Of a stretch of DNA of 64,000 bases, positions 1 to 9,910 are shown in pieces. Where the stretch lies: the NCBI RefSeq assembly GCF_036248255.1, contig NZ_CP109178.1, forward strand, positions 6,970,001-7,034,000. The letters run 5' to 3'. Made by a program: the position numbers and the translations under genes. How positions within the stretch are numbered: position 1 is the stretch's first letter; every line of letters starts with the position of its first letter. Origin of the DNA: Streptomyces sp. NBC_01717. GTDB lineage: Bacteria; Actinomycetota; Actinomycetes; Streptomycetales; Streptomycetaceae. The notes under the pieces were generated by a model. It was not told the DNA's origin. It did not search any database and saw nothing but the letters and a program-made list of their open reading frames with translations.

Positions 1-59
1 CGTTGGGCCTTACGTAGACTGGGGCATCTTCGAGCACCATCACGCAGGGAGTTACGACC

Positions 60-395
60 GTGGCAAGTGGCAACGCGATCCGGGGAAGCCGGGTCGGAGC
101 GGGGCCGATGGGGGAGGCCGAGCGGGGCGAGTCCGCGCCGCGCCTCCGCATCTCCTTCTGGTGCTCGAACGGGCACGAGACGCAGCCGAGCTTCGCCAGT
201 GACGCGCAGACACCGGAGACTTGGGACTGCCCGCGCTGTGGTTTCCCGGCCGGCCAGGACCGGGACAATCCGCCGGACCCGCCGCGCACCGAACCGTACA
301 AGACGCACCTCGCGTATGTACGCGAGCGGCGCAGCGATGCGGACGGCGAGGCCATCCTCGCCGAGGCCCTCGCAAAACTCCGGGGCGAAATCTAA
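60..395 (+). CDS. RbpA-family RNA polymerase-binding protein (probably the RbpB-type paralogue)
   Basis: A 111-residue protein with a zinc-ribbon-like centre (CSNGH followed about 20 residues later by CPRCG) and a basic/acidic helical C-terminus ([15 protein letters not shown]...), the layout of RbpA proteins that bind the RNA polymerase beta subunit and principal sigma factor in actinobacteria. The first GTG has AGGGAG eight bases upstream. The sequence differs clearly from the main Streptomyces RbpA as I remember it (here the N-terminus is [11 protein letters not shown] and the C-terminal tail is short), so I infer a paralogue rather than the housekeeping copy. A hairpin follows at 406-436. 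RbpA family is well supported; the paralogue assignment is inference. Confidence 0.85.
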   Translation: MASGNAIRGSRVGAGPMGEAERGESAPRLRISFWCSNGHETQPSFASDAQTPETWDCPRCGFPAGQDRDNPPDPPRTEPYKTHLAYVRERRSDADGEAILAEALAKLRGEI

Positions 396-405
396 GAGTT
401 GTTCA

Positions 406-436
406 CCGGCCGGTCACCCCCAGGGTGCCCGGCCGG
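406..436 (+). terminator. Hairpin terminator after the rbpA-like gene
   Basis: CCGGCCGG arms at 406-413 and 429-436 enclose a second stem CACCC/GGGTG with a three-base loop. It starts 10 bases after the stop codon. There is no T-run, as is usual in Streptomyces. Confidence 0.6.
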
Positions 437-550
437 AGTGCATTTGTCGGCGCCGCAGCTCTCTGTCGCCTCGTCCACCCCTCTGATCAATTAAGTTGGA
501 GGGGCAGCGGGGCATGTGCAGGCACGAGAAGAAGTGGGCTGATATCCGGG

Positions 551-2221
551 ATGAACGCACAAAGCCGAACCAAGCTCAATCAGACGCCCGAATGGACCGC
601 TCTCGGCAAGCACCGTGAGCAGCTCGGCCAGACCCATCTGCGGCAGCTTTTCGCGGACGATCCCGAGCGCGGCACCGGATATACCCTCCGGGTCGGCGAT
701 CTGTATCTCGACTACTCCAAGCACCTGGTCACCGACGAGACGCTCCGGCTGCTGCGCGAGCTCGCCGATGCCACCGGTGTCGCCGGGCTGCGGGACGCCA
801 TGTTCCGTGGCGAGAAGATCAACACCACCGAGGACCGCGCCGTCCTGCACACCGCGCTGCGCGCCCCGCGCGACGCGGTCATCGAGGTCGACGGCGAGAA
901 CGTGGTGCCCGCCGTACACGCCGTGCTCGACAAGATGGCGGCTTTCGCCGACCGCATCAGGTCGGGGGAGTGGACCGGTCACACGGGTAAGCGGATCAAG
1001 AACGTCGTCAACATCGGCATCGGCGGCTCCGACCTCGGTCCCGCGATGGCGTACGAGGTGCTGCGCTCCTTCACGGACCGCTCGCTCACCGTCCGCTTCG
1101 TGTCCAACGTCGACGGCGCCGACCTGCACGAGGCCGTCCGTGACCTCGACCCGGCCGAGACGCTCTTCGTCATCGCGTCGAAGACGTTCACGACGATCGA
1201 GACCATCACCAACGCCACCTCCGCCCGCAACTGGCTGCTGACCGGACTGCGCGCCGACCAGGACGCCGTCGCGAAGCACTTCGTGGCACTGTCGACGAAC
1301 GCCGAGAAGGTCGCGGAGTTCGGCATCGACACCGCCAACATGTTCGAGTTCTGGGACTGGGTCGGCGGCCGCTACTCGTACGACTCCGCCATCGGCCTCT
1401 CGCTGATGATCGCCATCGGCCCGGACCGGTTCCGCGAGATGCTCGACGGCTTCCACCTCGTCGACGAACACTTCCGCACCGCCCCGCCGGAGGCCAACGC
1501 CCCGCTGCTGCTCGGCCTCCTGGGCGTCTGGTACGGCGCGTTCTTCGATGCCCAGTCGCACGCCGTGCTGCCGTACAGCCACTATCTGTCCAAGTTCACC
1601 GCCTACTTGCAGCAGCTGGACATGGAGTCCAACGGCAAGTCCGTGGACCGGGACGGCCAACCCGTCGAGTGGCAGACCGGGCCGGTCGTCTGGGGCACGC
1701 CCGGCACCAACGGGCAGCACGCCTACTACCAGCTGATCCACCAGGGCACCAAGATCATCCCGGCCGACTTCATCGGCTTCGCCGAGCCGGTCGCCGACCT
1801 GCTGCCCGGGCTGGTCGCCCAGCACGATCTGCTGATGGCCAACTTCTTCGCCCAGACCCAGGCGCTCGCCTTCGGCAAGACGCCGGACGAGGTCCGTGCG
1901 GAGGGCGTGGCCGAGGAGCTCGTGCCGCACAAGACGTTCCGGGGGAACCACCCCACGACCACGATCCTGGCCGACCGGCTGACACCGTCCGTCCTCGGCC
2001 AGCTGATCGCGCTGTACGAGCACAAGGTCTTCGTCCAGGGCGCCGTCTGGAACATCGACTCGTTCGACCAGTGGGGCGTCGAGCTCGGCAAGGTCCTCGC
2101 CAAGAAGATCGAACCGGTGCTGACCGGGACGGCGGCATCGGCCGCGGCGGGGGGCGGCGAGCAGCTGGACAGTTCGACCGCCGCGCTGGTCGCCGCGTAC
2201 CGCACGCGCAGGGGTCGCTGA
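551..2221 (+). CDS. pgi: Glucose-6-phosphate isomerase
   Basis: Interconverts glucose 6-phosphate and fructose 6-phosphate in the cytoplasm. The 556-residue length fits bacterial PGI. Visible signatures are GIGGSDLGP near residue 155 (sugar-phosphate binding), [16 protein letters not shown] near 270, and the C-terminal signature [18 protein letters not shown] near 496, which carries the catalytic Lys. The reading frame is open far upstream, but similarity begins at the ATG at 551 ([11 protein letters not shown]), which is the start chosen. Its product feeds zwf in the pentose phosphate operon that converges from the other side. Confidence 0.97.
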   Translation: MNAQSRTKLNQTPEWTALGKHREQLGQTHLRQLFADDPERGTGYTLRVGDLYLDYSKHLVTDETLRLLRELADATGVAGLRDAMFRGEKINTTEDRAVLHTALRAPRDAVIEVDGENVVPAVHAVLDKMAAFADRIRSGEWTGHTGKRIKNVVNIGIGGSDLGPAMAYEVLRSFTDRSLTVRFVSNVDGADLHEAVRDLDPAETLFVIASKTFTTIETITNATSARNWLLTGLRADQDAVAKHFVALSTNAEKVAEFGIDTANMFEFWDWVGGRYSYDSAIGLSLMIAIGPDRFREMLDGFHLVDEHFRTAPPEANAPLLLGLLGVWYGAFFDAQSHAVLPYSHYLSKFTAYLQQLDMESNGKSVDRDGQPVEWQTGPVVWGTPGTNGQHAYYQLIHQGTKIIPADFIGFAEPVADLLPGLVAQHDLLMANFFAQTQALAFGKTPDEVRAEGVAEELVPHKTFRGNHPTTTILADRLTPSVLGQLIALYEHKVFVQGAVWNIDSFDQWGVELGKVLAKKIEPVLTGTAASAAAGGGEQLDSSTAALVAAYRTRRGR

Positions 2222-2478
2222 GCCGGACGACCCAGGGGGAGAGGGCGGGGCGGCTCCGGCCGCCGAACAGCACACCGGACCCGAGCGACGTCGGCCGGCG
2301 GCGGCCGGGAAGCCGCTGACCGCGGCGGCCCCGGGCGTGGCGTTGTGCCGTCCTCTTCCCCGTCGGCGGCTCGTACGGCGCCTGCGGGCCCCCAGAGGGG
2401 CATCGGCCTCGCCTGCGAGGCGGTACCAGGGCGCTGGAAACCTTCCCGGGGCGGCACCCGGCCGACCGCCCGACCAGG

Positions 2479-2838
2479 TCAGCCGTGCGTCGTGTCGATG
2501 ACGCAGAATCGGTTGCCCTCGGTGTCCGCGAGCACCACGAAGTCCGGGTCCTGCGGATACAGGTGCCAGTCGACCCGGGCCGCCCCGAGCGTGAGCAGCC
2601 GCTCCACCTCGGCGTCCTGTTCCTCGGTGTACAGATCCAGATGGACCCGGGGGACCTCCTGCACGGGGGACTCGCTCAGCCCCAGGGACAGCCCGACACC
2701 CTGCCCGTCGGCCGGCACCAGGACCACCCAGTCGTCCGTCGCCGGCTCACGCTCCACATGACCGAGCGCCGCCGTCCAGAAGGCGGCCGCCCGGCGGACG
2801 TCCGACGCACCCATCACCACGGTTCCGATACGCACCAT
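2479..2838 (-). CDS. VOC (glyoxalase/bleomycin-resistance fold) family protein
   Basis: 119 residues forming one vicinal-oxygen-chelate repeat pair: an N-terminal strand (IGTVVMGASDVRRAAAFW), a central PRVHLDLYTEE segment with a metal-ligand-like His, and the end motif VLADTEGNRFCVID. Such stand-alone proteins bind a metal or small ligand and may be lyases, dioxygenases or resistance proteins; nothing here fixes the substrate. It lies just downstream of the pgl terminator and reads in the same direction, so it probably has its own promoter. The VOC protein at 22027-22392 is related in fold but not a recent duplicate. Confidence 0.8.
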   Translation of the reverse strand: MVRIGTVVMGASDVRRAAAFWTAALGHVEREPATDDWVVLVPADGQGVGLSLGLSESPVQEVPRVHLDLYTEEQDAEVERLLTLGAARVDWHLYPQDPDFVVLADTEGNRFCVIDTTHG

Positions 2839-2860
2839 GGCCGGAGCCTTTCACGGCGAA

Positions 2861-2892
2861 GGCCCGGTCCGCTCCTGAGAGCGGACCGGGCC
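2861..2892 (-). terminator. Hairpin terminator of the pentose phosphate operon
   Basis: A perfect 14-bp stem (2861-2874 with 2879-2892) closed by a CTGA loop. It lies 26 bases beyond the pgl stop codon. Confidence 0.85.
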
Positions 2893-2918
2893 CGACGTAC
2901 AGCAGTGCTGACGACCGC

Positions 2919-3701
2919 TCAGGGAGAGGCCGGCGGATACAGTGCGCGCGGCAGCCGGGAGGCCGCCGCAGCATCCAGAAGCCACAGAGTGCGGCTGCGT
3001 CCATACGCGCCCGCCGCCGGGGCCTGGATCTCCCCGGCGCCCGACAGCGCGATCTCCGCGGCCTCCGCCTTGTCCTCGCCCGCCGCGAGCAGCCACACCT
3101 CGCGCGCCGCCCGGATCGCGGGCAGCGTGAGCGAGACCCGGGTGGGCGGCGGCTTGGGAGCCCCGTGCACACCGACGACGGTGCGCTCGGTCTCCCGTAC
3201 CGCGGGCAGCTCCGGGAAGAGTGACGCGACATGCGTGTCCGGGCCCACGCCCAGCATCAGCACATCGAACGTCGGCACCGGGCCGTGGTCCTCCGGACGG
3301 GCCGCGGCGGCCAGTTCGTCGGCGTACGCGGCCGCGGCGGCGTCGGCGTCGTTGCCGCAGGGGCCGTCCGACGCGGGCATCGCATGGACCAGGGACGGGT
3401 CCAGCGGCACCGAGTCCAGCAGAGCCTGGCGGGCCTGCGTGACATTGCGGTCCGGATCGCCCTCCGGCAGGAACCGCTCGTCGCCCCACCACAGTTCGAG
3501 TCGCGACCAGTCGATCGCGTCCCGGGCGGGTGCCTCGGCGAGAGCGGCCAGCAGGCCGTTGCCGTTGCGTCCGCCGGTGAGTACCACCGAGGCGTGACCG
3601 CGCGCGGCCTGGGCGTCCACGATCTTCGTGATCAGCCGGGCCGCGGCGGCCTGCGCCATCAGCTCCTTGTCGCGGTGCACGACAAGTTGAGGGGCGCTCA
3701 C
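2919..3701 (-). CDS. pgl: 6-phosphogluconolactonase
   Basis: Hydrolyses 6-phosphoglucono-lactone made by Zwf. The 260-residue protein shows the DevB/SOL family blocks GGRNGNGLL, LWWGDERFLP and LGVGPDTHVASLFPE. The GTG start at 3701 overlaps the opcA stop as GTGA, so the two are translationally coupled. It is the last gene of the tkt-tal-zwf-opcA-pgl operon and is followed by a strong hairpin. The reading frame runs upstream through opcA, but only from this GTG does it read as the family. Confidence 0.93.
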   Translation of the reverse strand: MSAPQLVVHRDKELMAQAAAARLITKIVDAQAARGHASVVLTGGRNGNGLLAALAEAPARDAIDWSRLELWWGDERFLPEGDPDRNVTQARQALLDSVPLDPSLVHAMPASDGPCGNDADAAAAAYADELAAAARPEDHGPVPTFDVLMLGVGPDTHVASLFPELPAVRETERTVVGVHGAPKPPPTRVSLTLPAIRAAREVWLLAAGEDKAEAAEIALSGAGEIQAPAAGAYGRSRTLWLLDAAAASRLPRALYPPASP

Positions 3702-4714
3702 TTCGCTGCCGCCTTCTTCGCCGCAGTCTTCTTCGCGGCTGCCGGTGCGGCGGCGGGCTTCTCCGGATCGGCTGGCTTCGGCTCCGCCGCGCCGCCGAGC
3801 CGGTCCACGCCGTACTTCACCGCGGACGCGTAGATGTTGTCCGGGTCGAGACGCCGCAGTTCCTCGGCGAGCAGCTCGGCGGTCTCCCGTCGCTTGAGCG
3901 CCACCGCACGGTTCGGCTGCCCCTCCATGCAGAGCGTGGCCAGCGAACCGTCGGGCCGGTCCAGGACGATGGTGCCGCCCTTGGTCTGCATCCGCACGGC
4001 CGTCAGACCGGGACCGTCGGAATTCGTACGCTCCACCGGCACGTCCAGCCGGTCCGCGAGCCACATGGCGAGCAGCTCACAGCTCGGGTTCTCGGACTCG
4101 CCCTCGACCGTGGCAGAGACGACATCCACGGGCTTCTGGTCGAGTGCGGCCGCGAGCATCGAGCGCCACGGCGTGATGCGGGTCCAGGACAGATCGGTGT
4201 CGCCCGGGGTGTACGACTTGGCGCGCACCGCGAGTTCGGCGCTCGGGTGCTCCGCCGAATACGCGTCCGTGATCCGGCGCTGGGCGAGTGCGCCCAGCGG
4301 ATCATTGGCCGGGTCCTCGGGCGCGCCCTCGGGCCACCACACCACGACCGGGGCGTCCGGCAGCAGCAGTGGCAGGACCACCGACTGGGCGTGGTTGGCA
4401 AGTTCACCGTGCAGTCGCAGCACGATGGTCTCGCCGGAGCCCGAGTCGGAACCGACCCGTACCTCGGCGTCGAGCCGTGCGTCGCGCCGGCTGCGCGGCG
4501 AGCGGCTGACCCGCTTGATCACCGCGATGATGCGCGAGGGGTGCTCGCGCGAGGAGTCGCCGGCCGACTTCAGAGCGTCGTACGCGTTCTCCTCGTCGGT
4601 GACGACCACCAGGGTCAGCACCATGCCGACAGCCGGGGAACCGGCGGCACGACGGGCCGACACCAGTGCCTGGTTGATCTTGCTGGAAGTGGTTTCCGTG
4701 AGATCGATCTTCAT
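3698..4714 (-). CDS. opcA: OpcA, glucose-6-phosphate dehydrogenase assembly/effector protein
   Basis: A 338-residue protein needed for full activity of actinobacterial and cyanobacterial G6PDH. It starts MKIDLTETTSSKINQAL, as OpcA proteins do, and has the central VVVWWPEGAPEDP and DLSWTRITPWR blocks. The C-terminus is a low-complexity Ala/Lys/Pro tail (AAKKTAAKKAAAK) of about 30 residues, likely flexible and highly basic. Its ATG overlaps the zwf stop codon (ATGA), consistent with equimolar production with the dehydrogenase it acts on. Confidence 0.95.
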   Translation of the reverse strand: MKIDLTETTSSKINQALVSARRAAGSPAVGMVLTLVVVTDEENAYDALKSAGDSSREHPSRIIAVIKRVSRSPRSRRDARLDAEVRVGSDSGSGETIVLRLHGELANHAQSVVLPLLLPDAPVVVWWPEGAPEDPANDPLGALAQRRITDAYSAEHPSAELAVRAKSYTPGDTDLSWTRITPWRSMLAAALDQKPVDVVSATVEGESENPSCELLAMWLADRLDVPVERTNSDGPGLTAVRMQTKGGTIVLDRPDGSLATLCMEGQPNRAVALKRRETAELLAEELRRLDPDNIYASAVKYGVDRLGGAAEPKPADPEKPAAAPAAAKKTAAKKAAAK

Positions 4715-6243
4715 GGCCGACGCCAGCTCCGTCCGTCTCGTGCGAGCATCTCGTCCGCCTCGGCCGGACCCCAGGTGCCCGCCGCGTACTGCGCGGGCTT
4801 GCCGTGCTTGTCCCAGTACTCCTCGATCGGGTCGAGGATGTTCCAGGAGAGTTCGACCTCCTGGTGGCGGGGGAAGAGGTTGGCGTCGCCGAGCAGCACA
4901 TCGAGGATGAGCCGCTCGTACGCCTCCGGGCTGGACTCCGTGAAGGACTCGCCGTAGGCGAAGTCCATCGTGACGTCCCGGACCTCCATCGAGGTGCCGG
5001 GGACCTTGGAGCCGAAGCGCACCGTGACACCCTCGTCCGGCTGCACCCGGATGACCAGGGCGTTGCCGCCCAGCTCCTCCGTCGCACCGGACTCGAAGGG
5101 CAGGTACGGCGCGCGCTTGAAGACGACCGCGATCTCGGTGACCCGGCGGCCGAGCCGCTTTCCGGTCCGCAGGTAGAACGGCACGCCCGCCCAGCGGCGG
5201 TTGTTGATCGTCAGTTTGATCGCGGCATAGGTGTCGGTCTTCGACTTGGGGTCGATACCGTCCTCCTCGAGGTAGCCGAGCACTTCCTCGCCGCCCTGCC
5301 ACGCGTGCGCGTACTGGCCGCGCACGGTGTGCTTGCCGAGGTCCTCCGGCAGCTCCACCGCCGTGAGCACCTTGAGCTTCTCGGTCACCAGGGCCTTCGG
5401 GTGGAAGGAGCCGGGCTCCTCCATCGCCGTCAGCGCCAGCAGCTGGAGCAGGTGGTTCTGGATGACGTCACGGGCTGCCCCGATGCCGTCGTAGTAGCCG
5501 GCCCGGCCTCCGATGCCGATGTCCTCGGCCATCGTGATCTGGACATGGTCGACGTACGACCGGTTCCAGATCGGCTCGAACATCGTGTTGGCGAAGCGCA
5601 GCGCCAGGATGTTCTGGACCGTCTCCTTGCCCAGGTAGTGGTCGATCCGGAAGACCTCGTTGGGCGGGAACACATCGTGCACGAGCTGGTTGAGCTCCTG
5701 CGCGCTGGCGAGGTCGTGGCCGAACGGCTTCTCGATGACGGCGCGCCGCCAGGACCCCTCCTTCTGGTCCGCCAGCCCGTGCTTCTTGAGCTGCTGGACG
5801 ACCTTCGGGAAGAACTTCGGCGGCACGGACAGGTAGAAGGCGAAGTTGCCGCCGGTGCCCTGTTCCTTGTCGAGGTCCTGGATGGTGGCCTTGAGGGTCT
5901 CGAAGGCATCGTCGTCGTCGAAGTTGCCCTGGACGAAGCGCATCCCCTGGATGAGTTGCTGCCAGACCTCCTCACGGAACGGCGTACGCGCGTGCTGCTT
6001 GACGGCGTCGTGGACCTCCTGCGCGAAGTCCTCGTCGTGCCACTCACGGCGCGCGAAGCCGATGAGCGAGAAGCCAGGTGGCAGCAGGCCGCGGTTGGCC
6101 AGGTCGTAGATGGCAGGCATCAGCTTTTTACGGGACAAATCGCCCGTGACGCCAAAGATGACCAGGCCCGACGGCCCCGCGATACGCGGGAGCCGGCGGT
6201 CCTGGGCGTCACGGAGCGGGTTGGCTCCGGGAACACCAGACAA
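4711..6243 (-). CDS. zwf: Glucose-6-phosphate 1-dehydrogenase
   Basis: Oxidises glucose 6-phosphate to the lactone with NADP+. The dinucleotide-binding GVTGDLSRKKL is near the N-terminus and the active-site RIDHYLGKE block lies near residue 190. I place the start at the TTG at 6243 (encoding MSGVPGANPLRD): a GGAGGG ribosome-binding site sits ten bases upstream and only 5 bases separate it from the tal stop. That gives 510 residues, normal for the family. The gene overlaps opcA by 4 bases. Confidence 0.95.
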   Translation of the reverse strand: MSGVPGANPLRDAQDRRLPRIAGPSGLVIFGVTGDLSRKKLMPAIYDLANRGLLPPGFSLIGFARREWHDEDFAQEVHDAVKQHARTPFREEVWQQLIQGMRFVQGNFDDDDAFETLKATIQDLDKEQGTGGNFAFYLSVPPKFFPKVVQQLKKHGLADQKEGSWRRAVIEKPFGHDLASAQELNQLVHDVFPPNEVFRIDHYLGKETVQNILALRFANTMFEPIWNRSYVDHVQITMAEDIGIGGRAGYYDGIGAARDVIQNHLLQLLALTAMEEPGSFHPKALVTEKLKVLTAVELPEDLGKHTVRGQYAHAWQGGEEVLGYLEEDGIDPKSKTDTYAAIKLTINNRRWAGVPFYLRTGKRLGRRVTEIAVVFKRAPYLPFESGATEELGGNALVIRVQPDEGVTVRFGSKVPGTSMEVRDVTMDFAYGESFTESSPEAYERLILDVLLGDANLFPRHQEVELSWNILDPIEEYWDKHGKPAQYAAGTWGPAEADEMLARDGRSWRRP

Positions 6244-6248
6244 AGTGG

Positions 6249-7367
6249 TCAGCCCTCCGAAGGGGCGAGGCGCTTGAGCTCCGCCTCGGTGGAGTTGAGC
6301 AGGTCGATCCAGGACGCCTCGAACTTCTCGACGCCCTCGTCCTCGAGGAGCTGTACGACGTCGTCGTAGGAGATCCCGAGCTTCGCGACCGCGTCGAGCT
6401 CGGCCCGCGCCTGGGCGTAGGTGCCGGCGATGGTGTTGCCGGTGACCTCCCCGTGGTCGGCCGTGGCCTCCAGGGTGGCCTCGGGCATGGTGTTCACCGT
6501 GCCGGGGGCGACCAGGTCGACGACGTACAGCGTGTCCTTGTACGCGGGGTCCTTCACGCCGGTGGAGGCCCACAGCGGACGCTGCCTGTTGGCCCGCACC
6601 TTGTCCAGGGCGGCCCAGCGGTCGGAGGAGAAGACCTCCTCGTACGCCTCGTAGGCCAGCCGGGCGTTGGCGAGCGCCGCCTTGCCCTTCAGCGCCTTGG
6701 CCTCGTCGGTGCCCACGGCGTCGAGCCGCTTGTCGATCTCGGAGTCCACGCGGGACACGAAGAACGAGGCCACCGAGTGGATCTTGGAGAGGTCCAGGCC
6801 CGCGGCCTTCGCCTTCTCCAGGCCGGCCAGGTAGGCGTCCATGACCTCGCGGTAGCGCTCCAGCGAGAAGATCAGCGTGACGTTGACGCTGATGCCCTTG
6901 CCGATGACCTCGGTGATGGCCGGCAGCCCGGCCTTCGTCGCCGGGATCTTGATGAGCGTGTTCGGCCGGTCCACCAGCCAGGCCAGCTGCTTGGCCTCGG
7001 CGATCGTGGCGTGGGTGCGGTGGGCCAGCCGCGGGTCGACCTCGATGGAGACCCGGCCGTCCTGGCCGTCCGTGGCGTCGAAGACCGGCCGCAGGATGTC
7101 GGCGGCGTCACGGACGTCCGCCGTCGTGATCATGCGGATCGCCTCGTCGACGGTGACCTTGCGGGTCGCGAGGTCGGTGAGCTGCTGCTCGTAACCGTCG
7201 CCGTGCGAGATGGCCTTCTGGAAGATCGACGGGTTGGTGGTGACGCCCACGACGTGCTGCTGGTCGATCAGTTCGGCGAGGTTGCCGGACGTGATCCGCT
7301 TGCGCGACAGGTCATCGAGCCAGATCGCCACGCCCTCGTCGGAGAGGCGCTTGAGTGCGTCTGTCAT
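6249..7367 (-). CDS. tal: Transaldolase
   Basis: Transfers dihydroxyacetone units between sugar phosphates in the non-oxidative pentose phosphate pathway. 372 residues, the size of the actinobacterial/cyanobacterial long form. The Schiff-base lysine lies in [12 protein letters not shown] and the substrate-binding segment is [14 protein letters not shown] near the N-terminus. The start is the ATG at 7367 with AGGAG eleven bases upstream. It sits between tkt (34-base gap) and zwf (5-base gap). Confidence 0.96.
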   Translation of the reverse strand: MTDALKRLSDEGVAIWLDDLSRKRITSGNLAELIDQQHVVGVTTNPSIFQKAISHGDGYEQQLTDLATRKVTVDEAIRMITTADVRDAADILRPVFDATDGQDGRVSIEVDPRLAHRTHATIAEAKQLAWLVDRPNTLIKIPATKAGLPAITEVIGKGISVNVTLIFSLERYREVMDAYLAGLEKAKAAGLDLSKIHSVASFFVSRVDSEIDKRLDAVGTDEAKALKGKAALANARLAYEAYEEVFSSDRWAALDKVRANRQRPLWASTGVKDPAYKDTLYVVDLVAPGTVNTMPEATLEATADHGEVTGNTIAGTYAQARAELDAVAKLGISYDDVVQLLEDEGVEKFEASWIDLLNSTEAELKRLAPSEG

Positions 7368-7401
7368 GAGAATTGCATCTCCTACTAGTCGTATAACGGC
7401 G

Positions 7402-9504
7402 TCAGCGCGTGACGTTGGCGAGCGATTCCCGCGCTTCGGCGGCCACGTGCTCGCCGGTGAAGCCGAACTCGCGGAAGAGGACCTTGGCATCGGCCGAGGC
7501 ACCGAAGTGCTCCAGCGACACGATCCGGCCGGCGTCTCCGACGTACCGGTACCAGGTCAGGCCGATGCCCGCCTCGACGGCGACGCGGGCCTTCACGGAC
7601 GGCGGCAGAACGCTGTCCTTGTACGCCTGGTCCTGCTCCTCGAACCACTCGACGGACGGCATCGACACGACCCGGGTCGGGATGCCGGCGGCCTGCAGCT
7701 CCTCGCGCGCCTCGACGGCGAGGTGCACCTCGGAACCGGTGCCGATCAGGAGGACCTGCGGCTCCGCGCTCTGCCCGTCGGCCCCTTCGGAGTCGAAGAG
7801 CACGTAGCCGCCCTTGGCCGCGTCCTCGTTCGCCTCGTACGTCGGCACGCCCTGGCGGGTCAGCGCCAGACCGTGCGGGGCGCCCTTGCCGAACACCTTG
7901 GTGTAGCGGCGCAGGATCTCGCGCCAGACGATGGAGGTCTCGTTGGCGTCGGCCGGGCGGACGATGTTGAGGCCCGGGATGGCGCGCAGAGAGGCCAGGT
8001 GCTCCACCGGCTGGTGGGTCGGGCCGTCCTCGCCGAGACCGATCGAGTCGTGCGTCCACACGTACGTCACCGGCAGGTGCATCAGCGCGGACAGACGCAC
8101 GGCGTTGCGCATGTAGTCGGAGAACACCAGGAAGGTGCCGCCGTAGATCCGGGTGTTGCCGTGCAGTGCGATGCCGTTCATGGCCGCGGCCATGGCGTGC
8201 TCGCGGATACCGAAGTGGATCGTTCGGCCGTACGGGTCCGCGCCCGGCAGCGGGTTGCCCGCCGGGAGGAACGACGACGTCTTGTCGATCGTGGTGTTGT
8301 TCGATCCGGCGAGGTCGGCGGAGCCGCCCCACAGCTCGGGGATGATCTCGCCGAGCGCCTGGAGCACCTTGCCGGAGGCGGCACGGGTGGCGATCGCCTT
8401 GCCCGGCTCGAAGACCGGAAGCTTGTCCTCCCAGCCCGCGGGCAGCTCGCCCGCCGAGATCCGGTCGAACTCGGCGGCGCGCTCCGGGTTGGCGGTGCGC
8501 CACGCGGCGAACTTCTTCTCCCACTCGGCCTTGGCCTCGCGGCCGCGGTCCAGCGCCTCACGGGTGTGCGAGATGACCTCGTCGGAGACCTCGAAGGTCT
8601 TCTCCGGGTCGAAGCCCAGCACCTTCTTGGTCGCGGCGACCTCGTCGTCGCCGAGCGCGGAGCCGTGCGACGCCTCGGTGTTCTGGGCGTGCGGGGCCGG
8701 CCAGGCGATGATGGAGCGGGCCGCGATGAACGACGGACGCTCGGTCTCGGCCTTGGCCGCCTGCAGCGCGTTGTACAGACCCACCGGGTCCAGGTCGCCG
8801 TTGGGCAGCTGGGCGACGCGCTGGACGTGCCAGCCGTACGCCTCGTACCGCTTCAGGGTGTCCTCGGAGACCGCGGTCTCCGTGTCGCCCTCGATGGAGA
8901 TGTGGTTGTCGTCCCAGAGCAGGACCAGGTTGCCGAGCTTCTGGTGTCCGGCCAGCGAGGACGCCTCCGCGGAGATGCCCTCCTGCAGGCAGCCGTCACC
9001 CGCGATGGCCCAGACCATGTGGTCGAACGGGGAGGTGCCGGGGGCCGCCTCCGGGTCGAACAGGCCGCGCTCGTAGCGGGCGGCCATCGCCATGCCCACG
9101 GCGTTGGCGACACCCTGGCCCAGCGGGCCCGTCGTCGTCTCGACACCGGTGGTGTGGCCGTACTCCGGGTGCCCGGGGGTCTTCGAACCCCAGGTGCGGA
9201 ACGCCTTGAGGTCATCGAGCTCCAGGCCGTACCCGGCCAGGTAGAGCTGGATGTACAGGGTCAGGCTGGTGTGGCCCGCCGAGAGCACGAACCGGTCGCG
9301 GCCCGTCCAGTCCGCGTCGGCGGGGTCGTGCCGCATCACCTTCTGGAAAAGGGTGTACGCGGCGGGAGCCAGGCTCATAGCCGTACCCGGGTGGCCGTTT
9401 CCGACCTTCTGTACGGCGTCGGCGGCAAGGACGCGGACAGTGTCCACGGCCCGCTGGTCCAATTCGGTCCACTGGAGGTCTGTGGTGGTCGGCTTGGTGC
9501 TCAC
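7402..9504 (-). CDS. tkt: Transketolase
   Basis: Thiamine-diphosphate enzyme moving two-carbon ketol units. 700 residues with the usual three domains: the ThDP motif begins at [10 protein letters not shown] and ends at [24 protein letters not shown] is the N-terminal signature; [13 protein letters not shown] lies in the pyrimidine domain. The start is GTG at 9504 ([12 protein letters not shown]). It is the first gene of the leftward pentose phosphate operon, so the operon promoter must lie in 9505-9910, the stretch that also holds the repeat array and the ctaB promoter. Confidence 0.96.
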   Translation of the reverse strand: MSTKPTTTDLQWTELDQRAVDTVRVLAADAVQKVGNGHPGTAMSLAPAAYTLFQKVMRHDPADADWTGRDRFVLSAGHTSLTLYIQLYLAGYGLELDDLKAFRTWGSKTPGHPEYGHTTGVETTTGPLGQGVANAVGMAMAARYERGLFDPEAAPGTSPFDHMVWAIAGDGCLQEGISAEASSLAGHQKLGNLVLLWDDNHISIEGDTETAVSEDTLKRYEAYGWHVQRVAQLPNGDLDPVGLYNALQAAKAETERPSFIAARSIIAWPAPHAQNTEASHGSALGDDEVAATKKVLGFDPEKTFEVSDEVISHTREALDRGREAKAEWEKKFAAWRTANPERAAEFDRISAGELPAGWEDKLPVFEPGKAIATRAASGKVLQALGEIIPELWGGSADLAGSNNTTIDKTSSFLPAGNPLPGADPYGRTIHFGIREHAMAAAMNGIALHGNTRIYGGTFLVFSDYMRNAVRLSALMHLPVTYVWTHDSIGLGEDGPTHQPVEHLASLRAIPGLNIVRPADANETSIVWREILRRYTKVFGKGAPHGLALTRQGVPTYEANEDAAKGGYVLFDSEGADGQSAEPQVLLIGTGSEVHLAVEAREELQAAGIPTRVVSMPSVEWFEEQDQAYKDSVLPPSVKARVAVEAGIGLTWYRYVGDAGRIVSLEHFGASADAKVLFREFGFTGEHVAAEARESLANVTR

Positions 9505-9624
9505 CCTGAGTCAGGGCTCCTCTCCACTGTTGTAAACCGGTGACTGTGACCGCACCGGACATTGTCGAGCCTACCCCCGACGGAACCCGCAATTTCCGGG
9601 TGCTTTCCAGGGTGCAGGCGACCC

Positions 9625-9747
9625 GCGAAGTTCGCCTCCCGTATGAGCGGGAGGGCTCACTTCTGCGCTACTCCGATGAGCGCGACCGGCCACTTCTGCG
9701 CTACTCCGATGAGCGTCACTCCTTACTTATGCGCCTCTCCTGAGCGG
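9625..9747. repeat. Tandem 33-bp repeat array in the tkt-ctaB intergenic region
   Basis: Two identical 25-base copies at 9658-9682 and 9691-9715 (core TTCTGCGCTACTCCGATGAG) have a period of 33 bases. A third copy with a 2-base deletion lies at 9724-9747, exactly one period on. A degenerate fourth lies one period upstream, and a partial related unit (CACTTCTGTGCCACTCC) is at 9772. The 405-base gap between the divergent tkt and ctaB genes otherwise holds no convincing gene. Confidence 0.8.
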
Positions 9748-9910
9748 CCCGTCCGCGCCGCTCAGGCACAGCACTTCTGTGCCACTCCAACACGACCCCA
9801 CCCCCGCGAAGAACGGCCTGTCCCCAACGTCTACAGTGGTCTGGTTCGCGCAAGTCTTCACTGGGCCTTCATGCCCGGAGCTTGCTGGGATTTCTCTGTC
9901 AGGGGTGTGC

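Noticed and set aside
9658..9747. CRISPR-like repeat array
   Set aside because: Repeats are contiguous with 8-base gaps, not 30-40 base unique spacers, and there are no cas genes nearby.
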